Shown: positions 15,001-28,776, numbered from the stretch's first letter. The stretch is DNA of 64,000 nucleotides from Gavia stellata (GCF_030936135.1 NC_082617.1:2228001-2292000), one strand, 5' to 3'. Notes: generated from the sequence alone by a model not told the origin. Numbers and translations are program-made.

Positions 15001-18000
15001 CCCTCAATGGGGCAGAGAATAAAATAGAAGAGAAAGAGAGCTCACAGTGCCAAAATCTGGTGCCTGGAGCAAATGACAGGACCTTTCCTTGAGCAGGAGA
15101 TTGATCTGACTTGTTAAAGGAGGACCCAGGACCGCACCCACTCCACAGGCAGCCCTTAAGCAGGAGACTTCTCCCCATGCAGATTGCCACAGCACAGCAG
15201 CAAGAAGAGCTCACCGTGAGACTCAGCAGTCCCTCATGGGTGCTGCAGAGCCCCTCTGTACAAGACGGCAGCCCAGCGGGCAACATTTCTACCCATCAGT
15301 GCCTTTTAAGCTACCTAAGGTGAGAGAGGAAGGGAGGACTCGGAGCAGAGAGAAGGTGGGAGGGATGGAGCCAGGGAAGTGTCAGACCAGGGTTCCCCAG
15401 GGAGCAGACAGGAGTAACCCAGCTCAGCCTGAGCACTCCCTGGGGAATTGCTCTCCGTGTGGACTATGCAGGCAGATCCAACCTCTGTGCTCGTAAGCTT
15501 GTCTATTTGGGACAGGGTCAGCTGAAAGCCAAGTACAAAGGCCAGGGGTGCTCAGGCAGGCCTCTGAATCCAGAAACCCCTCTGCAGAGGCGCAAGGACA
15601 AGATGGGAGGATTATTTCTAAAGAAAGAAAGAAGGAAGGAACAGCCCAAACACACCTTTGGCTGGCAACAGGCAGAGTCACCACCTGAAAACAGCGTCCA
15701 CAACTGCAGAACACACTGCTTACAGCCCACTCTGCCCATAGGTGAGGGCCCTTCAGCAGAGCTGAGAATAAAGTCCAGCTCTTACACAGCTCCAAATCCA
15801 ACCTGCAGTTCCCACTGCCTTTTGAAATGCCCCTGCAGATCCCTGAGCTCCAACCTCTTATCTGGAGCTGCAATTTGTGATTTTCAGCACTGCCTGGACC
15901 TGTCTGCCAGCAACTGATTCCCAGCATTGAAAACGCAAGCGGTCATAGACCCTGTGCAGGAGGCCAGCGCCTGGGAGAGCCACACGTGTAAACCCCTGCT
16001 GAGCAAGGGCACGGGTGCCAGAGCGGCAGCTCTGCTCTGCCAGCTGACTTACACTCTCTTTCCCATGCACTAGTGACTCTGCATCAGCCCTAAAATCTAT
16101 CCACAATACTGAGACTGGCATGAAGACTCAGCCGACAGCGTTTGCCAGGGTCTGGGTGAAATGCTGCTGGGGGATGCGGCAGGCTGCCAGTCCCCGGCTC
16201 GCTGGCCCTGCTCGGGCACAGAGGGCTCTGCCCCTCTGAACGCCTTCCCAAGAGGGTTCCCAGGGAGCTGTGCCGGCCAGCCTGGAGAGGATGTGCAGAT
16301 TTTAGGGGTGATGCAGGGTCTGAAATCTGTGTAATCGTTCTGGACCAACCCAAAACTAAACATTTCCCAATGCTCCTGGAGAATCAAAAGATTGAAAGCA
16401 TGATTAGCACAATGTTTCATGTAGTTCAAAGCAAAACATCCCATTTTCACTTTCCAGCTTACAAAACACAACAAACAAAATAAACATGTAAACGTCATTT
16501 ACAGACATCTAAACATCTTTCAAATTAAAAACCAACATTTCATTTTGCAAAAGATGCACCCAAGGGCTTAGGTTTGCTGGGGTGGGGATATCTTCTGGGA
16601 TTGTTTAACCTGAAACACTTCAGAGAACTCACATCTCATTTTTCACTCAAAAAAAAAACATTGACAGAAGATTTTCAAATCTTTTTCCAGCTCACATGTG
16701 TGCCCATGTGTGCATCTGCATGTTTGAGAGCACATATGTGTGTGCACATGTGGAAACCCGTGTCTTTATGTGCATGTATACATGTGCAAGTGAGAGCAAG
16801 GTGAGAAAGTAAAGACAAGAGCCAGGTGGGGTAAATCAGGACAGCTCTATTGAAGCCAATACTGATGTACAACAGTGAGAATATTGTCCCCGTTTCATCA
16901 TGCCACCCCAGCCTTTTGGACCAAGACTGGTTAAAGTCTTCTGCTATCTCCAGATCTCTGATGCTGTGGGAACCCTCTCACTGTTCCACTTATTAGCATG
17001 TAACAACCGTTAGAACACGAAAGCAAAATGCCCCCGTCTAATCAAGCATGACGAGGAGTCAGCCCAGTAATGAAGGGCCCTGGGGAGGAGAAAGGAAGCT
17101 TTTGTGCTGGGTAATTTGGGGGGAGGAAGCTCTACGCCCAGCCCTGGCCTGGGGATGGCTGGGGCCGCTCAGCTCCCGGGGCAGCACATGGGGACAAGGC
17201 TTCTGCACAATGAGGGATCAGGTCAGACAGGACCATGGCCTCGTGCATCGTGTGCACTACTGCTGCTTCTGGTGCAAGGACAGCGGCCCCTGCATCGCAG
17301 GCTACATCAGCACCAAAGAGAGGAGAGCAGGGAAAAAATGGGAAGTTTTGCCTTTTTCAGAAGTACCACAAATTCCTAGTAGAAAGGATTTGGGAGTATC
17401 GGTGGGAAAGGTCCTCTCCTTCCCGTGAGGAACAGACGACATTTCTCTCTTAATGCATTTGCTCCCAAGCATCTCCAAAGCACATGAAGGAACAAATTGC
17501 ACATCCCGGCATGCCCCAGCGAGCCTGTCTGACCCCAAAGGGGTCCCATCCTGCTCACGTCAGGGAAGCATTCATCGGCTTTGTAGTAATTTCAGTGCTT
17601 CTGTGAGGCTGGGATCAGAGAGAGAAGCTGCTGTTGGAAAGAGCTGATCCAGCCTGAGCTGGTGGAAGGGATTTGCTGTACCAACATCTGCACTTGGACA
17701 GACCGGCTCAGTGGCAGCAGCTGCATCTTCTCAGATGCACAGAGCAGTAACCTTCCTCCAGACCTGGGTGGGCAGAAACACAACCCCTATCAAGGCAAGT
17801 TCTTGGGCTGCATTTCCACCTCGCTCCAAGAGCTGAGGGTCAGGGAAACGTTATCCCCTGGGTTTACCTCTTTTGATACACCTCTAACATGAACTAAGGG
17901 AAACAGCTTCAGCAGAGAGGCCCTGACACAGCTTGTCCAGGTCACCTGTGTTTAGTAAAGGTTAACAAAAATGAAAATAGGCACAGAGAAAGGCCAGAGG

Positions 18001-19761
18001 GAGACAAAAGGGCAGACAGCTCATCTCACAACAGGACCTACACACAGCTCCTGGGTGCACACCCCATCACAGAGAGCAGGGCTCAGCCAGGCTTGCAGGG
18101 CTGCAGCAGAGAGGGCACCCAGGCCCCATCCACCTGGACCCCACAGGGCCAGGAGAGGTGATTCAAGCTGATGAACAAAGCTGGCACAAGGAGAACAGGG
18201 AAAAAACGGGTCTGAACAAGAACAAGCTGGTCATCAAACAGGTTCCCACCCATGAGAGAAGTTTGCCAGGCTAAGGGAGGGGACACGTGAATGGTGTCCT
18301 CTGGGAGCAGACCCAGCAGGCAGGAAAATCTGTTCCTTACTGATGATCTCTGACAAATGGAAAATTTGGGTTTCTGCTCCTTAAACACTTTCCTGTTTTA
18401 TTGTAGGAAAAATGCAGGTTTTGCCCTGGCTGGGACACCCAAGAATCATTGGTGCACACAGCAGGGGGAATTCTGACCAGAGGAAAGTAGTGTCAGATAA
18501 CTGCCTGGGCAGGAGGTCCCCATGGGCACAATGCAGAGCACCCTGAGATCACCATCTACAACCTTGGGCCCTGGCATCAGCCCTTTTGAAGACCCTCTCC
18601 TTGGTCACCCACAGAAAGAGGGCTGTGCTGGCCCTGCCCTGCCTCTGCTCTCCTGCTCAGAGCATGCAACGCCACGTTTTGCAAGTGATGGTCAGCCCAA
18701 GGGAACTGCCGCTGCAGAGATGATGCTTGGCCCGGACTTGGTTAGAAATCCAAGAGGCACCACAAAACTCACATTATCTGGCATGCATAAGTCCTGCATA
18801 CAAAGACAGAAGGATTTTGGCTTCCAGGCTGTCCTAAGCAGTTTCACACTTACAGACCAAAAGGGAGAAGGAGCAGCATCCCTGGCTGCCCAGGGAAGAG
18901 ATGCCCTGCTGCACTCATGTAACCCTCTCTGCTTTGCTGCAGCCTCTTTAACAGCACATTGCATGATTGCCTACCCTGCTCACTAAAACAAGCAAAAGCT
19001 TGGAAAGAAACCTGCTGCTTAAAAAGTGGCACCCAGGAAGGGCACCCAGCTTCCCTCTGCATAAGACGGCTGCTGACATGCCATCAGACACCACAAGCAA
19101 CAGCCATGACATTTGCTGCCAGACTCACCTGCTCACAGTGGGGGTGTACAGGGCTCGTAGCCCAGCCACCACTGGGCCAGCTCCAGCCCACAGAGCCAAG
19201 CCACCACTGCCCATGGGCTCCTTCAAGCCCATGCAGCAAAACCAAGGCAGCCCCAGAAAGACCCACAAGGAGCAAAGAAAGAAATTGGGGCTCTGCCCTA
19301 ACAGGGGCCACGGCTCTAGCCAGCCCTACAAAGCAATCCCAGCTCGTGCCCATCCAGGGGAACAAACGACCTGGGTATTTGGCATCTGGCTAACTGCTGC
19401 AGCATGCCTCAGCAGCTGCAGCTTGGTTTTAGGGTGCTCTCCGGTTTGCCAGCTCAGTGGAGCCACGTATTATTCCAGCTCAGCGATGCAGAAGCGAGCA
19501 GGCTGCCGCTCAGCCTTAATGCCTTCGGGGAGCAGCTCTCCAGCCCGCTCCTACCACGACAGGCTTTGGCCATGACCTGCTGCAGCTCCCCGTGCCGCAC
19601 TGGCCAGGGCCACAGCCACAGCCCCCAGGCACCACATGCACCCCCTGCTCCTTGAAGCTGCAGGCTCAACACTTACCGAATGTGGTGAGGTAGAAAGAAG
19701 CTCCCAGGGGGTCAGCCTGGCGGGTGCAGAGCGAGACTCTGTGGACATTGCCGGGCTCCAT
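1..19761 (-). CDS. RGS3: RGS3, regulator of G-protein signalling 3, 5' coding part (C2-PDZ isoform), partial at the left edge
   Basis: RGS3 is a GTPase-activating protein for Gi/Gq alpha subunits; its PDZ form links ephrin-B to G-protein signalling (family knowledge). Coding exons in transcript order: 19761-19677, 13536-13486, 11203-11145, 10443-10349, 9453-9385, 8586-8526, 6558-6468, 5795-5728, 1486-1405, 686-581 and 281-1. All have AG/GT borders and the phases join into one open frame of 349 codons that runs off the window. The start exon ends in LTTFG, as I recall for a human short isoform. Exons 2-6 give a C2-like domain (GQLKLSIEVQGR, HEHFLF, LLVTVWNRE, GCMSFGVKSLL). Exon 7 carries GWYYLLGEDLGRTKHLKV. 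Exons 9-10 give the PDZ domain (ITIPRGSDGFGFTI, then EHWKCVELAHEIR), and the last exon carries EIILLVWRLVPQVK. The downstream linker and RGS domain are outside the window. The 68-bp exon 8 is the least conserved part. Identity is secure; other upstream isoform starts are possible. Confidence 0.95.
893..913. repeat. (CA)n microsatellite in an RGS3 intron
   Basis: A run of roughly ten CA dinucleotides lies between the RGS3 exons at 581-686 and 1405-1486. It is an ordinary simple repeat. Confidence 0.85.
2837..2889. repeat. Two-copy tandem duplication, about 28 bp, in an RGS3 intron
   Basis: The unit GCTGATGGTTCA..TTTCCTCAGCTC occurs twice back to back with one or two differences. It is a small local duplication inside the 4.2-kb RGS3 intron 1487-5727, where I see no gene. 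Confidence 0.7.
12953..12992. repeat. Two-copy tandem duplication, about 19 bp, in an RGS3 intron
   Basis: AGAGAAAGAATCTTGTCC is repeated directly in the intron between the exons at 11145-11203 and 13486-13536. It is a short tandem duplication with no coding role. Confidence 0.7.
13537..19676 (-). other. RGS3 first intron of the short isoform, no gene seen
   Basis: This 6.1-kb intron separates the start exon from the first C2-domain exon. Open frames in it are short or compositionally biased and none resembles a known protein. It contains a degenerate TG-rich stretch around 16688-16795. No interspersed repeat was recognised by eye. Confidence 0.5.
16688..16795. repeat. Degenerate (TG/CA)-rich simple repeat
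   Basis: Alternating TGTG/CATG sequence (for example ATGTGTGTGCACATGTGG) extends for about 100 bp in the RGS3 first intron. It looks like an old, decayed dinucleotide repeat. Confidence 0.55.
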
Positions 19762-19990
19762 GGCAGGACACCTCTAATTAGCCAGTAATTGGAGCCCTCC
19801 CTGCTCCTTGGAGCCCGGGAAAGCCAAGCAGCCGTTTAAGCCGGGAGTGACAGGCAGCCGTGCCGCTGGGTTTCCATGGGACACGCGTCCAACCGCCGCA
19901 TGTTTGAATGGCGCGGCTCCCATTGGCCCCACAGATTTGAATGGGACCGCACCTGTCTAAGCAAACAGGCCTGAGCCCCGCGCCGCAGCC
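19762..19990 (-). promoter_or_regulatory. Probable promoter and 5' UTR of the short C2-PDZ RGS3 isoform
   Basis: The region lies directly 5' (minus strand) of the RGS3 ATG at 19761. On the minus strand it has a CCAAT box (GGCCAATGGG, around 19914-19925) flanked by two similar ATTCAAA/ATTCAAAT elements, and it is locally GC-rich. No clear TATA box is present. That the transcript starts here is inferred from the self-contained start exon with an adequate Kozak context (GCCATGG) and the lack of any splice acceptor joining it to upstream coding sequence. Confidence 0.45.
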
Positions 19991-20556
19991 ACGTGCAAGG
20001 ATGCGAGCAGCGCTCTGCCCTCCCCTGCAGAGCCGGGACCCACACCAGCACCATCCCACGGCCACCCTGCTGATTCACCAGGAATGAGCTCCTGGGAAAA
20101 GGGGAAAACCTTGCAACATTTTGTCTCCTCTGCAGTGTGCCAGGCTGTAAGTAATCCCCGTGACTGTTAGTGCCATCGGGTTTGCTAGCACATGCTCAGC
20201 TGTTCAGGGAACTATCCCACCAGAGCAACATGGGACAGCAGCATTCACAGCTCTTTGGAGAAATTATTGCAGGCAAGGAAAGAGTGCAAGAGAATGGGTC
20301 TGTGGGGGTGAGCCAAGGAAGGGAGGGATGGCAGGGCACAGGTTACCTGCTTAGCTCTCATATGACAAAGAAAGAGGCATGCAGCCCCCCAGGCTCATGG
20401 GGTCACCCTGCAAGACCCCAGAGCAGCCCTTCCTATCACTCGGGAGCTGGCGATGCACTCACCAGCTCCAGACACTGCACCACAGCTTAGCGGAAGGCAC
20501 CCAAAGCTGAGCATAAGCTCTGGAGAGTGTAGAGGAATGATAGAGATGGTTTCTCT

Positions 20557-20577
20557 GGAAAAAAAAAAAAAAAAAAA
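20557..20577. repeat. Poly(A) tract
   Basis: An uninterrupted run of about 19 A on the plus strand lies upstream of RGS3. No retroposon body could be recognised next to it. Confidence 0.7.
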
Positions 20578-23512
20578 CAAACCTCCCCAAAGGCTGGGCT
20601 GTCCCAGAACTCTCTGCTTCCCACCCAGAGATCCATGCTCCCCATCAGAGTCCCCAGCAGAGTGGACCTGCTCCCACACCACCCCACGCCACAGGAAATG
20701 CCACGCTCAATAAGTTTGGTTCCTTGTGACACTGCTGTGAGGCTACAGGGTCCACAACAGCATGGGAGTACCAGCCCCATAGGGGCTTTCTGGGTGAGAG
20801 CAGCCAATTCACAGGTCCTGCTGCCCTGGGCCCAGGCAGAGGTGAGCAATGGGAGAGCTCGGCCCTGACAAGCAAAGGTCAGGAGAGACAAAGGTGCAGC
20901 CCGGCACAGGCTCTGAGCAGACATATTGCCAGTGTGGATGGCTGCTGTCAGTGCTGTGCAGGCACCTCCATTTCCCAGCCCACGTCCAGCTGAAGTAATA
21001 CTAAATATATTGACCCCTCTGGGACAGAAAAGGATAAGAGCTCCTGCAGAGTCCAGGGTGCTGGTCACACCCCCCCCCAACTCCTCCCCATGGTCACCAC
21101 TCCACACACTCCTGGCCAGGGCTGAGCCCCTGGCTGGCCCACAGCCCCTCTCACATCCCTATCACTTACCTTTCCCCTTCACTTGTGCATGGCTGATCTT
21201 CCTCCTGCTCCCCGATGGTCCCCTCTGCTTCTGCTCGAAAGATCGTACAGCTCCACATTGCCCCTTCGTCAGGGCTGGCAGATGCTCCAGCAACAGGGGA
21301 CTCTGCCCTGTCCCTGCCAGAGAACAGAGGAGATTAGAACAGGACATGGCAGGACAAGGAGCTGGGACACAGGGAACATCACAGGCTCTGCAGTACCCTT
21401 GGTTTCACCTGGCACAAGGGTATGTCTCCACCTTGCCCAGCCTTCCCCAGAATACCACAGTGCCAGGTCTCCTGCACTGAGCTTCCCCTGGCCAGCTCTG
21501 CACAAATGTGGCACGTGCTGGCAGCGTGGCACATCTGTCCCACAGCATCATCCCATTGCCCAGCCATGCCTGCGTGCAGAAAAGAGCGGAGTGATGGTGA
21601 TTCACTAGATCCAGTGGCACAGCAGAACACAGACCCATGTTCAGAGGGAGTCACCCCTGGCACGCATCTCAGCTGCAGCCTTGCCCATGGCCCTTTACAT
21701 GCCACGCACAAAGTGCATCCCAGAGGCTCTGCTCAGCACTGTTACATTTTATTATATTTAAAACAGACGACCAGCCCTGCCAGGGCTTCATCAGTCTGTA
21801 AGCAGCTCTCCAGGACGCTAGAGATGCTGCCCTGCCACTGCTGGGTGTTCAGGACAGTTTTGCAAGGCTCTGGCTCAGATCCAGCTCCCAGTCCACAATC
21901 TGCTGATGTGCTTGGGCTCAGAGCAGCAGGGAGGCTCCGCACAAGGAAGAACTGGATGGCTTCCTTGTGGCCAGCACCCTGCAGATGGCACACCAGCCCC
22001 AGTCTGCCCCTCCTCGCTCACAGCCATCAAACCACCACCCGGGAACCTGCCACAGGATCCCATGCTGATAGAGACAAAAGCGCACAGACCCAGAAATGGG
22101 AGCCTTGACGGTGAGATCTCCCAGCCACAGCACAGAGCAGAGGAACCAGCATGGCCCAGTAACTCTTCAGGATCAGAAACATCTGCCCAGGCTTCCTCCA
22201 CAGAGATAAAGCATGGATTAGTGCAGCACAAGTGTCTTATATTGCCCTTATGCAGACCCAGTGCAAACACAGCCTGAACTGTGGAGTCACAGGTTAATTC
22301 CCCCGCGAGGGCAGCAGGGCAGAGCAGAGTCCCTCATCGCATGATGGAGCCATGCCACACACACCCCTCGTCCATAAAAGCAAAAGAGCCTGACCTGTGA
22401 TTTTGATGCAAGATCGAGCCCTCCGGAGCCAGGATGTGCCATTCAGCCCCACGACGTGGCAGTGTGTGCCAGGACATACAGCACCTAGCGCACATTGCCC
22501 AATACTTTCAGGCGCCCCAAAATTTCCCCCCAGCTCCATCTTCACAGCCCCTAGCCAAAGGGTCCTGGCACAGAGAGGCAGGCAACTTGGAAAGGCTGTT
22601 TGCTCACTAGAAAAGCTGCCTTTTCCCCCAGAGTTTGGCTTATTCTCTGGCAGGGGTGCTGGCTTGATTCGGCTGAATTTACTCTGGCAAAACTGCCTGA
22701 AACTGCAGGAAAAGCAGAAGGGACACAGAGTGAGCAAGGGAGGGAAGGAAGGAGGGATGCTCTCTGGACAGCCCAATCCATCACTGCCAACAGACACCTA
22801 TTGTACCACTGCCATAAATCACAGCCCCTTTGGGTGTCAGGGGAGAGACAAATAATGACCCGGCAGTCTCCAAAGGCTTCCAAAGAGTGCGGCTCTGTTT
22901 GGGCTGTCTGCCCCCCGCAGTGCTCAGTCCTAACCTTGGCAACCCACAGGGGCCTTGAGAAGGCGCCCAGCCAAGCAGCCAGCTAATGCCACTCGCTGTT
23001 TTACTTGCCTCCTAAGGTATTTAGAGCCTGTGAAGGCCTAGCAGGACTTTCTGCTGGCAGCTCCCACGCAAAGCTCCTGCCGTGGTAGAAAAGGGCCAGG
23101 TGCCTCCTTATCACTTCTTCACACAGCACAGCAGCAAGGCACAAGCCGGTATGTGAGCTGTATGATATGCAGATCAGTGATCGGTGGAGCAAAAAAGGCC
23201 CAGAGCTGAGTCCACTCGGGCTGCAAGAGTCACCTTCCTGCTCAGGGAACCACCCAGATCCATCCCCATGGACGCTGTGCTGCTGGAGCCTCCTGCACTG
23301 AGGGGACTGCGCAGCCCAGGGGAAGAGGCACCAGGCACAACCGTGGGTGAGAGCTGTCAGCACAATGAGCAGCCCTCCTGCTGCTCAGCCTTTCGGCAGC
23401 GATGCCTGGAAGCCCAGCGGGCTCCAGCTCTGCCCCCCATCACCTCCTGCTGCCTCCAGACACAGGGATACAGAGTTCAGGGTGGCGTAAAGAGGGGGCC
23501 CCTAACAAAGAC

Positions 23513-23695
23513 ATGATTTATTCTTTAGTTGCTGCTTGTTTGTTTAGCACCATAGTGGCTTTTGCTGCCCTAATCAAAATGCAGAAGATGCACAAGCAGT
23601 GCAGGACATTTCAACAAGTAGAAACACCTGTGAGACAGCCAGAGCACCAGGCGCTCTCACAGCCTCTGGTTTCTCAGCAGCTCCAACACATCTGA
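23513..23695 (+). CDS. Small ORF of 60 codons with one predicted membrane segment, unassigned
   Basis: I do not recognise this protein. The ATG at 23513 has A at -3, and the frame continues open upstream to 23402. Residues 2-22 (beginning IYSLVAACLFSTIVAFAAL) are hydrophobic and long enough for one transmembrane helix. A basic stretch (KMQKMHKQCR) and a Gln-rich tail ending QQLQHI follow. The shape fits a small single-pass protein with a positive cytoplasmic side, but an ORF this short can occur by chance, and no promoter, splice site or poly(A) signal supports it. It lies antisense to, and upstream of, the RGS3 start exon. Confidence 0.15.
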   Translation: MIYSLVAACLFSTIVAFAALIKMQKMHKQCRTFQQVETPVRQPEHQALSQPLVSQQLQHI

Positions 23696-26600
23696 CTTTT
23701 CTCACAATACTGCTGGATTTGAGTAAAGGGGAAAGATGGATCCCCGTTTCCCAGCAAGGCTGACAATGTCAGAGGCACGGGAGGCGAGCAGAAGATGCAG
23801 CATGGTGACACTGGTCCAGACCCTGTGAGTCTGGGCCACCAACTAAACACTTTTGGCTGCCTGGTGGCCCCATAGCTCCCAGTGCTACCCTGCAGCCTCC
23901 AGAGCTCCTGAATCCTTCAGGACCCAGTCACCCACAGGCAGCTAGGGAAGCCAGTGCTGTTGGCTCCTGCCTCTCCAACAGGCACTTGAAGCAGCAAGCT
24001 CAGGCGGAGGTCTGGTGGAGCATGGTGGACACAGGAGGGGAAAGGCTGCTCTAGCTCTTGGGGGTCTGTGATAAAAGCATCTCTGCCCGTAACAAGTACC
24101 TGGCTTCCCACATCTGGCACAGCTGCTTTGTGAGAAGTAGGGATTAATGCAGTCGACAAAACCCAGAAACAAAAGGAGGGGAACACGAAGCCCCAGAGAG
24201 GAAACGGGTCTTTTGCCAGCAGCCAGGAGTACATCCCTGCACCACACGCAGGCTCTCCAGCGAAGAGATGACCTGGCCAAGCACACAGCCCATGCCACGA
24301 CATCCTGCAGTTCCCTGTCCCAGCTGCCCAAGGAGATATTTGCACCCCAGCATTTAGAAACACGTCCCCATGGCCTGCTCTGTGCTTTCCTTGTAGACAT
24401 GGAGCAAGTCTGGCTTTCCCCAGCCGCGAAGCCTTCCTTCAACTCCAGCAGAGCTCACCGACAGCAGAGCTCATTCAAATTGTAACGAGCTGAAACTGGA
24501 GGCATCACATCCTCTACCCTATCCCAGCCACATCTGCTGACATGCAAGAGAGCGCTGGACACAGAGCTGGGGAGGGAATGAACCCCTTCATCCCATCCTC
24601 ACCTCCATCCCCTGTCCTCACAGGCAGCACTGGCAACGAACCTGAGAGAGGAACTGAGTCACATGTATTTATATTACAGAATATTACAAGAGCTCTCCCT
24701 TCCTCCCCACAGGGAGGGTCTGGGGACCCCTCATCATCCCAGCCTTGGGGTCTGCAGAGAAACCTCACAGAGGCTCAAAACCTCTCTCTAATGGCTGTGT
24801 CTAACAGCAAGGTTGCAGATGGAGGTCCCCAGAAGAGAGGCCCTGGACTGCCTGGGATCACAGTCAGTGCTGCTGTCACCTCCTGGACAGGAGGGTTGAA
24901 GAAGGACCCTGGCACTGTCCCAAATCTATCCCTCACCACATCCCCCAGAAGCCCTGTTGATGCCTGAGCACCACAGACACAGGTAAATGGTGTCAAAGCA
25001 CTGCCCTGGACAATCAGGAACCAGCACACGGGTGGGATGGGCATTGTTCAGGGATACAGGGTAATTTCTAAGGCACTTCAAAATGTTCCTCCCTTCAGGC
25101 TTATCAAAAACTCTTCCCCTCATTTGTTCAGCTGAACCCATTTGCTGACATTCCCAGCGATCTCCATCTGCCACCCATCAAAATTAAAGCTTTATCCCAG
25201 CAAATTTACTTGCCCCTGAAAAAAAATACAGTCTGGGATTGCATGTTTTCAGTGCACAGCATCCCCAGCTATCAATGACCCACACAGCACATCTCAACCC
25301 ACAGGACATGCAACACCAAGCAGTCCTACTGAGGGAACAAGCAAACGATCCACTCTGCAGTCCCAGGTATCCTGAACCTCCGTTAATGCAAGCAGAGTGT
25401 GTACCAGCCCAGCTTTGCCACGTTCTTGTCTCCTTCACCGCACATCCCCACGACAGCATTGAGACTATGGCTTGTGCTGATGCTCTCCAGCACTGCCAAG
25501 CCTGCAGCTCTCCCCGGCACATGCAGCAAGTGGTGAGAGGTGTTTTACATGTCACCCTGTCTCCTAGGAGCTCCTCAGGCTCACACAAAGCCTCCCCTCT
25601 CCATGTCTTTATTCCAAAATGCTTTTAAGAGGCAAAAGGAAAGACAAACAGGACAGTAACAAAATGCACTGTCTCTCTGTCTAAAGCAGGCAGTCTCACA
25701 GGTTTGGGTAAAAGAATCCCATGAGACAGGGTTTTTCAAAATAAAAAAAATAATAATAGCAAAGGTAAAGAAGAGTCTCTGTGGGACTCTGGGATTCCAA
25801 GGCCATGGGAGTCCCCCACACCTTCCCCCCAGAGGGCTTGATGCTCACTGTCTGCAAAAATCACTCCTAACTCTCAAACCCAGCAGATTCAAGTCTGCTC
25901 CATCCTGCAGTGCAAGGTGCTAGCGGAGAGCCCTTGAGGTCAAACATGATCCCACAAGGAGCTGGGCATTTCCAACACCCCACAAAGGGCATGCGGGAGA
26001 TACAGTCCCTCATTTCCTCCAAGCACCAGGACCTGGTTCAGTGGTGATAACCAGGCACCTGCACAGTCATAATCCATCCTTCACCCCAGGAGACAGAGCA
26101 GTGCTGCAAACTAAGCGGAGAAATCATCTGAGCACTCACGCGTGAGCCCTGGCTCTCCCAGCTGCTCCATGACTCCCGCACAGGACGGTCACTATCTCCA
26201 GGAACGTCCAAGCACCAGCGTCCTGTGCTCAAGCTGTGATAGAGCTGCCACGAGCCTTTGACCTTGGCACCACTGTAAAGGAGGGGGGAAAAAAACAGTA
26301 TATAAATGTCCCAAGGGAGCAGAGCTCCAGTACTAGGAAGTTACAAATTAAACTGCATGCTGGAAAGAGATGGTGGCAGTGGCGCGTGCAATGGTCCCTT
26401 CCTTTACTGGCTCCCAACAGCGAGGTACCGACTCTTTCTAACTTCCCTCTTAACTTTCAAACCCTTGGGGACTGACCTTAACCTGCATTTCTATTAGAGT
26501 CTCCAGCAAACTGCACATTCAGCTGGTTGGCTTGGGAGTTAATCACTTTCTTTTAAAATTTAACACAGTTCTCTGCCACAAATTTCAGTTTGCCAGTACT

Positions 26601-28776
26601 AGGATGTGGCTTTGGCTGGATATTCAAATCCAAACATGTGCTTAGACAGTTATTCCAGGCAAAAGGGTAACATATGCACACAGAAAACCCACAAGGTTGA
26701 AGCTGGCTTTGAAACTAAAGAAAGTAAATCAGACTGGGAAAAATTACCTGGCTTCCCAGATTGTAAGGGGATTGGAACAGAAAGGCTTTGGGCTATTTCT
26801 GGGCAATCCTGAGGGCAGATTTCTGGGATTAGCAAAGTCTACCATACAGGGCAGACACACAAACCTCAGTACTTTCCCAGCAGCGGGACTGCTGCAGCCC
26901 CCTCTCCCCCAGGGTCTACAGCAAGCATCGAGTACAGGGCACAGCTGGGGTGCTCCTGTCCCTAACACCCCTCTGCAGCAAGCACAGCTGAATTGCTGAA
27001 TTGTTCCCTGAAAAATGCCAACGAGGAACCCAACAAAGATGCAGACTGGCTGATTACCAAATCCTTTTCCAATCTGGGACCCAAGAAAGGTTTCCTGCTG
27101 CCAGGGTATCTCTAGAAACACTGCACCTTCTCTGCTCACATCCCAGAGTCTGCACATCCTGTTGGAGCCCAAATCTGCGAGCCAGCTGCAGCACCCACAG
27201 CAGCACCCACACCGTGCCCCAGCACGGTCTTTGCTGCTGCCTTTGCCAAACTGCAGCTCCGTTTGCTCACACTACAGGCAGGCTTTCAAGGCACATGCAC
27301 TTGGGACTCCATGCTCCTGCAAAATTGCACCTCCCAGCAGGGAGGGAACGCTGCACTGGGGATTAAACTAGCATTGACCCAAATGTGTTTAACACATACC
27401 TGTCTTACAGGCTTACAGCTGAATTACAGCTAATTACAGCACTACATAAACTCACAGCACCATTCTTCCCCATGTGGTCTGAACCCTCGATTACACTAGT
27501 GAAGAGTAGCACCGTGAGACATTCTAGGTCTTTTAGAGGATGTCTGATTTGAACATCCAGTTCTCCTACGGCCCATCACATCTGATCAAGAAGGCAACCT
27601 AGGTCAAGCAGAAACATACGCAAAAAAATAAATACAGTGGAAGTACAGCAAAAACTTCAACAGCAAGTGGTGAGGTACAGCAATCCTGGACAAGGATTAC
27701 CTATTCCCACAGGTCACTGCAGCAGCTGCTGCTTAGAAACTCTCATGAGGGGACGTTGAGGCTACCTGATCTCTGGGTTTGCGGTGCTGAGCCTCTGCTT
27801 GCAGACCCTGCTGCCTTGCGCACAGAGCTGGGATCCAGCACTCTGCTGTTGGAGCAGCTGTTAACCTCAGCTTCAGTTCAGGCTTTTGATATTTTTGCTG
27901 TTTATTTGGGACCAACTTAACAACCAGATTTCCACTGTCTGAACAGTAACCCTGCTTAGAAGCAGCTATCTCAGGAAAACGAAACACTCAAAGCTATCAT
28001 ACAGATAGGGTACAATTAGACACTTCAAGAGGTATGCTTTTCTGAGCCTGCAGTGCTGCTGTGGATTACTGGATTTTGACAAATGCTAAGTATTATCCAT
28101 TGCTGATTTATTTTAATGCACTAAAAATAATATAATAATCAAGCTGGGTCTTTAAAAATTTTAGTGACACTTCTCATAAAAGAGATAGGCTTCAATATAG
28201 CAAAAGATCTCTTGGGAATGATGATTTTGGCCTTAGTATGGTCACGTGGATCAAAGTAATGAAGTTAAACCAGCTTAAAAAGTTATTGCCTGTCACCTGA
28301 GCTGAATTGTGTGCACAGTCTGAATGAAATAGGCTGCTAGCTGCAGCAGTTAGCTGACACCATGCACCTGGGTGCTGCTTTACAGGGCTTCACCCAGGGT
28401 CTGGCACTATTCAGCCCCTCAGTGAGCCAGTTTAGCTCACTAATTTCACAGAAAATTAACTATTTCTGGCATCGGCATAGCAAACAGATTTGGCCAGGGC
28501 ATATGATGGGGGGAGACAGAGATCAAATGCCAGAAATGGCACAATGAAAAGGGGTAAGCTGTCCTTTATGTTGACAGAGATCTCCTTCGTCATCTGGTGA
28601 ATCCCCACTTCTAGTCTGCACAAAGTAAAATAAAACACACCAAGGTCCTCCTACACTTTTTTGTCCAGATTAAGCTAATTTAGTTGAAGGCTGCTGCTGA
28701 AAGGGCAGCTGCCTTCTTTCTCTCCCCATAACTATATGATCCTGACCCCCCCCTTTTGCCCAAGTGTGACAGCGGG

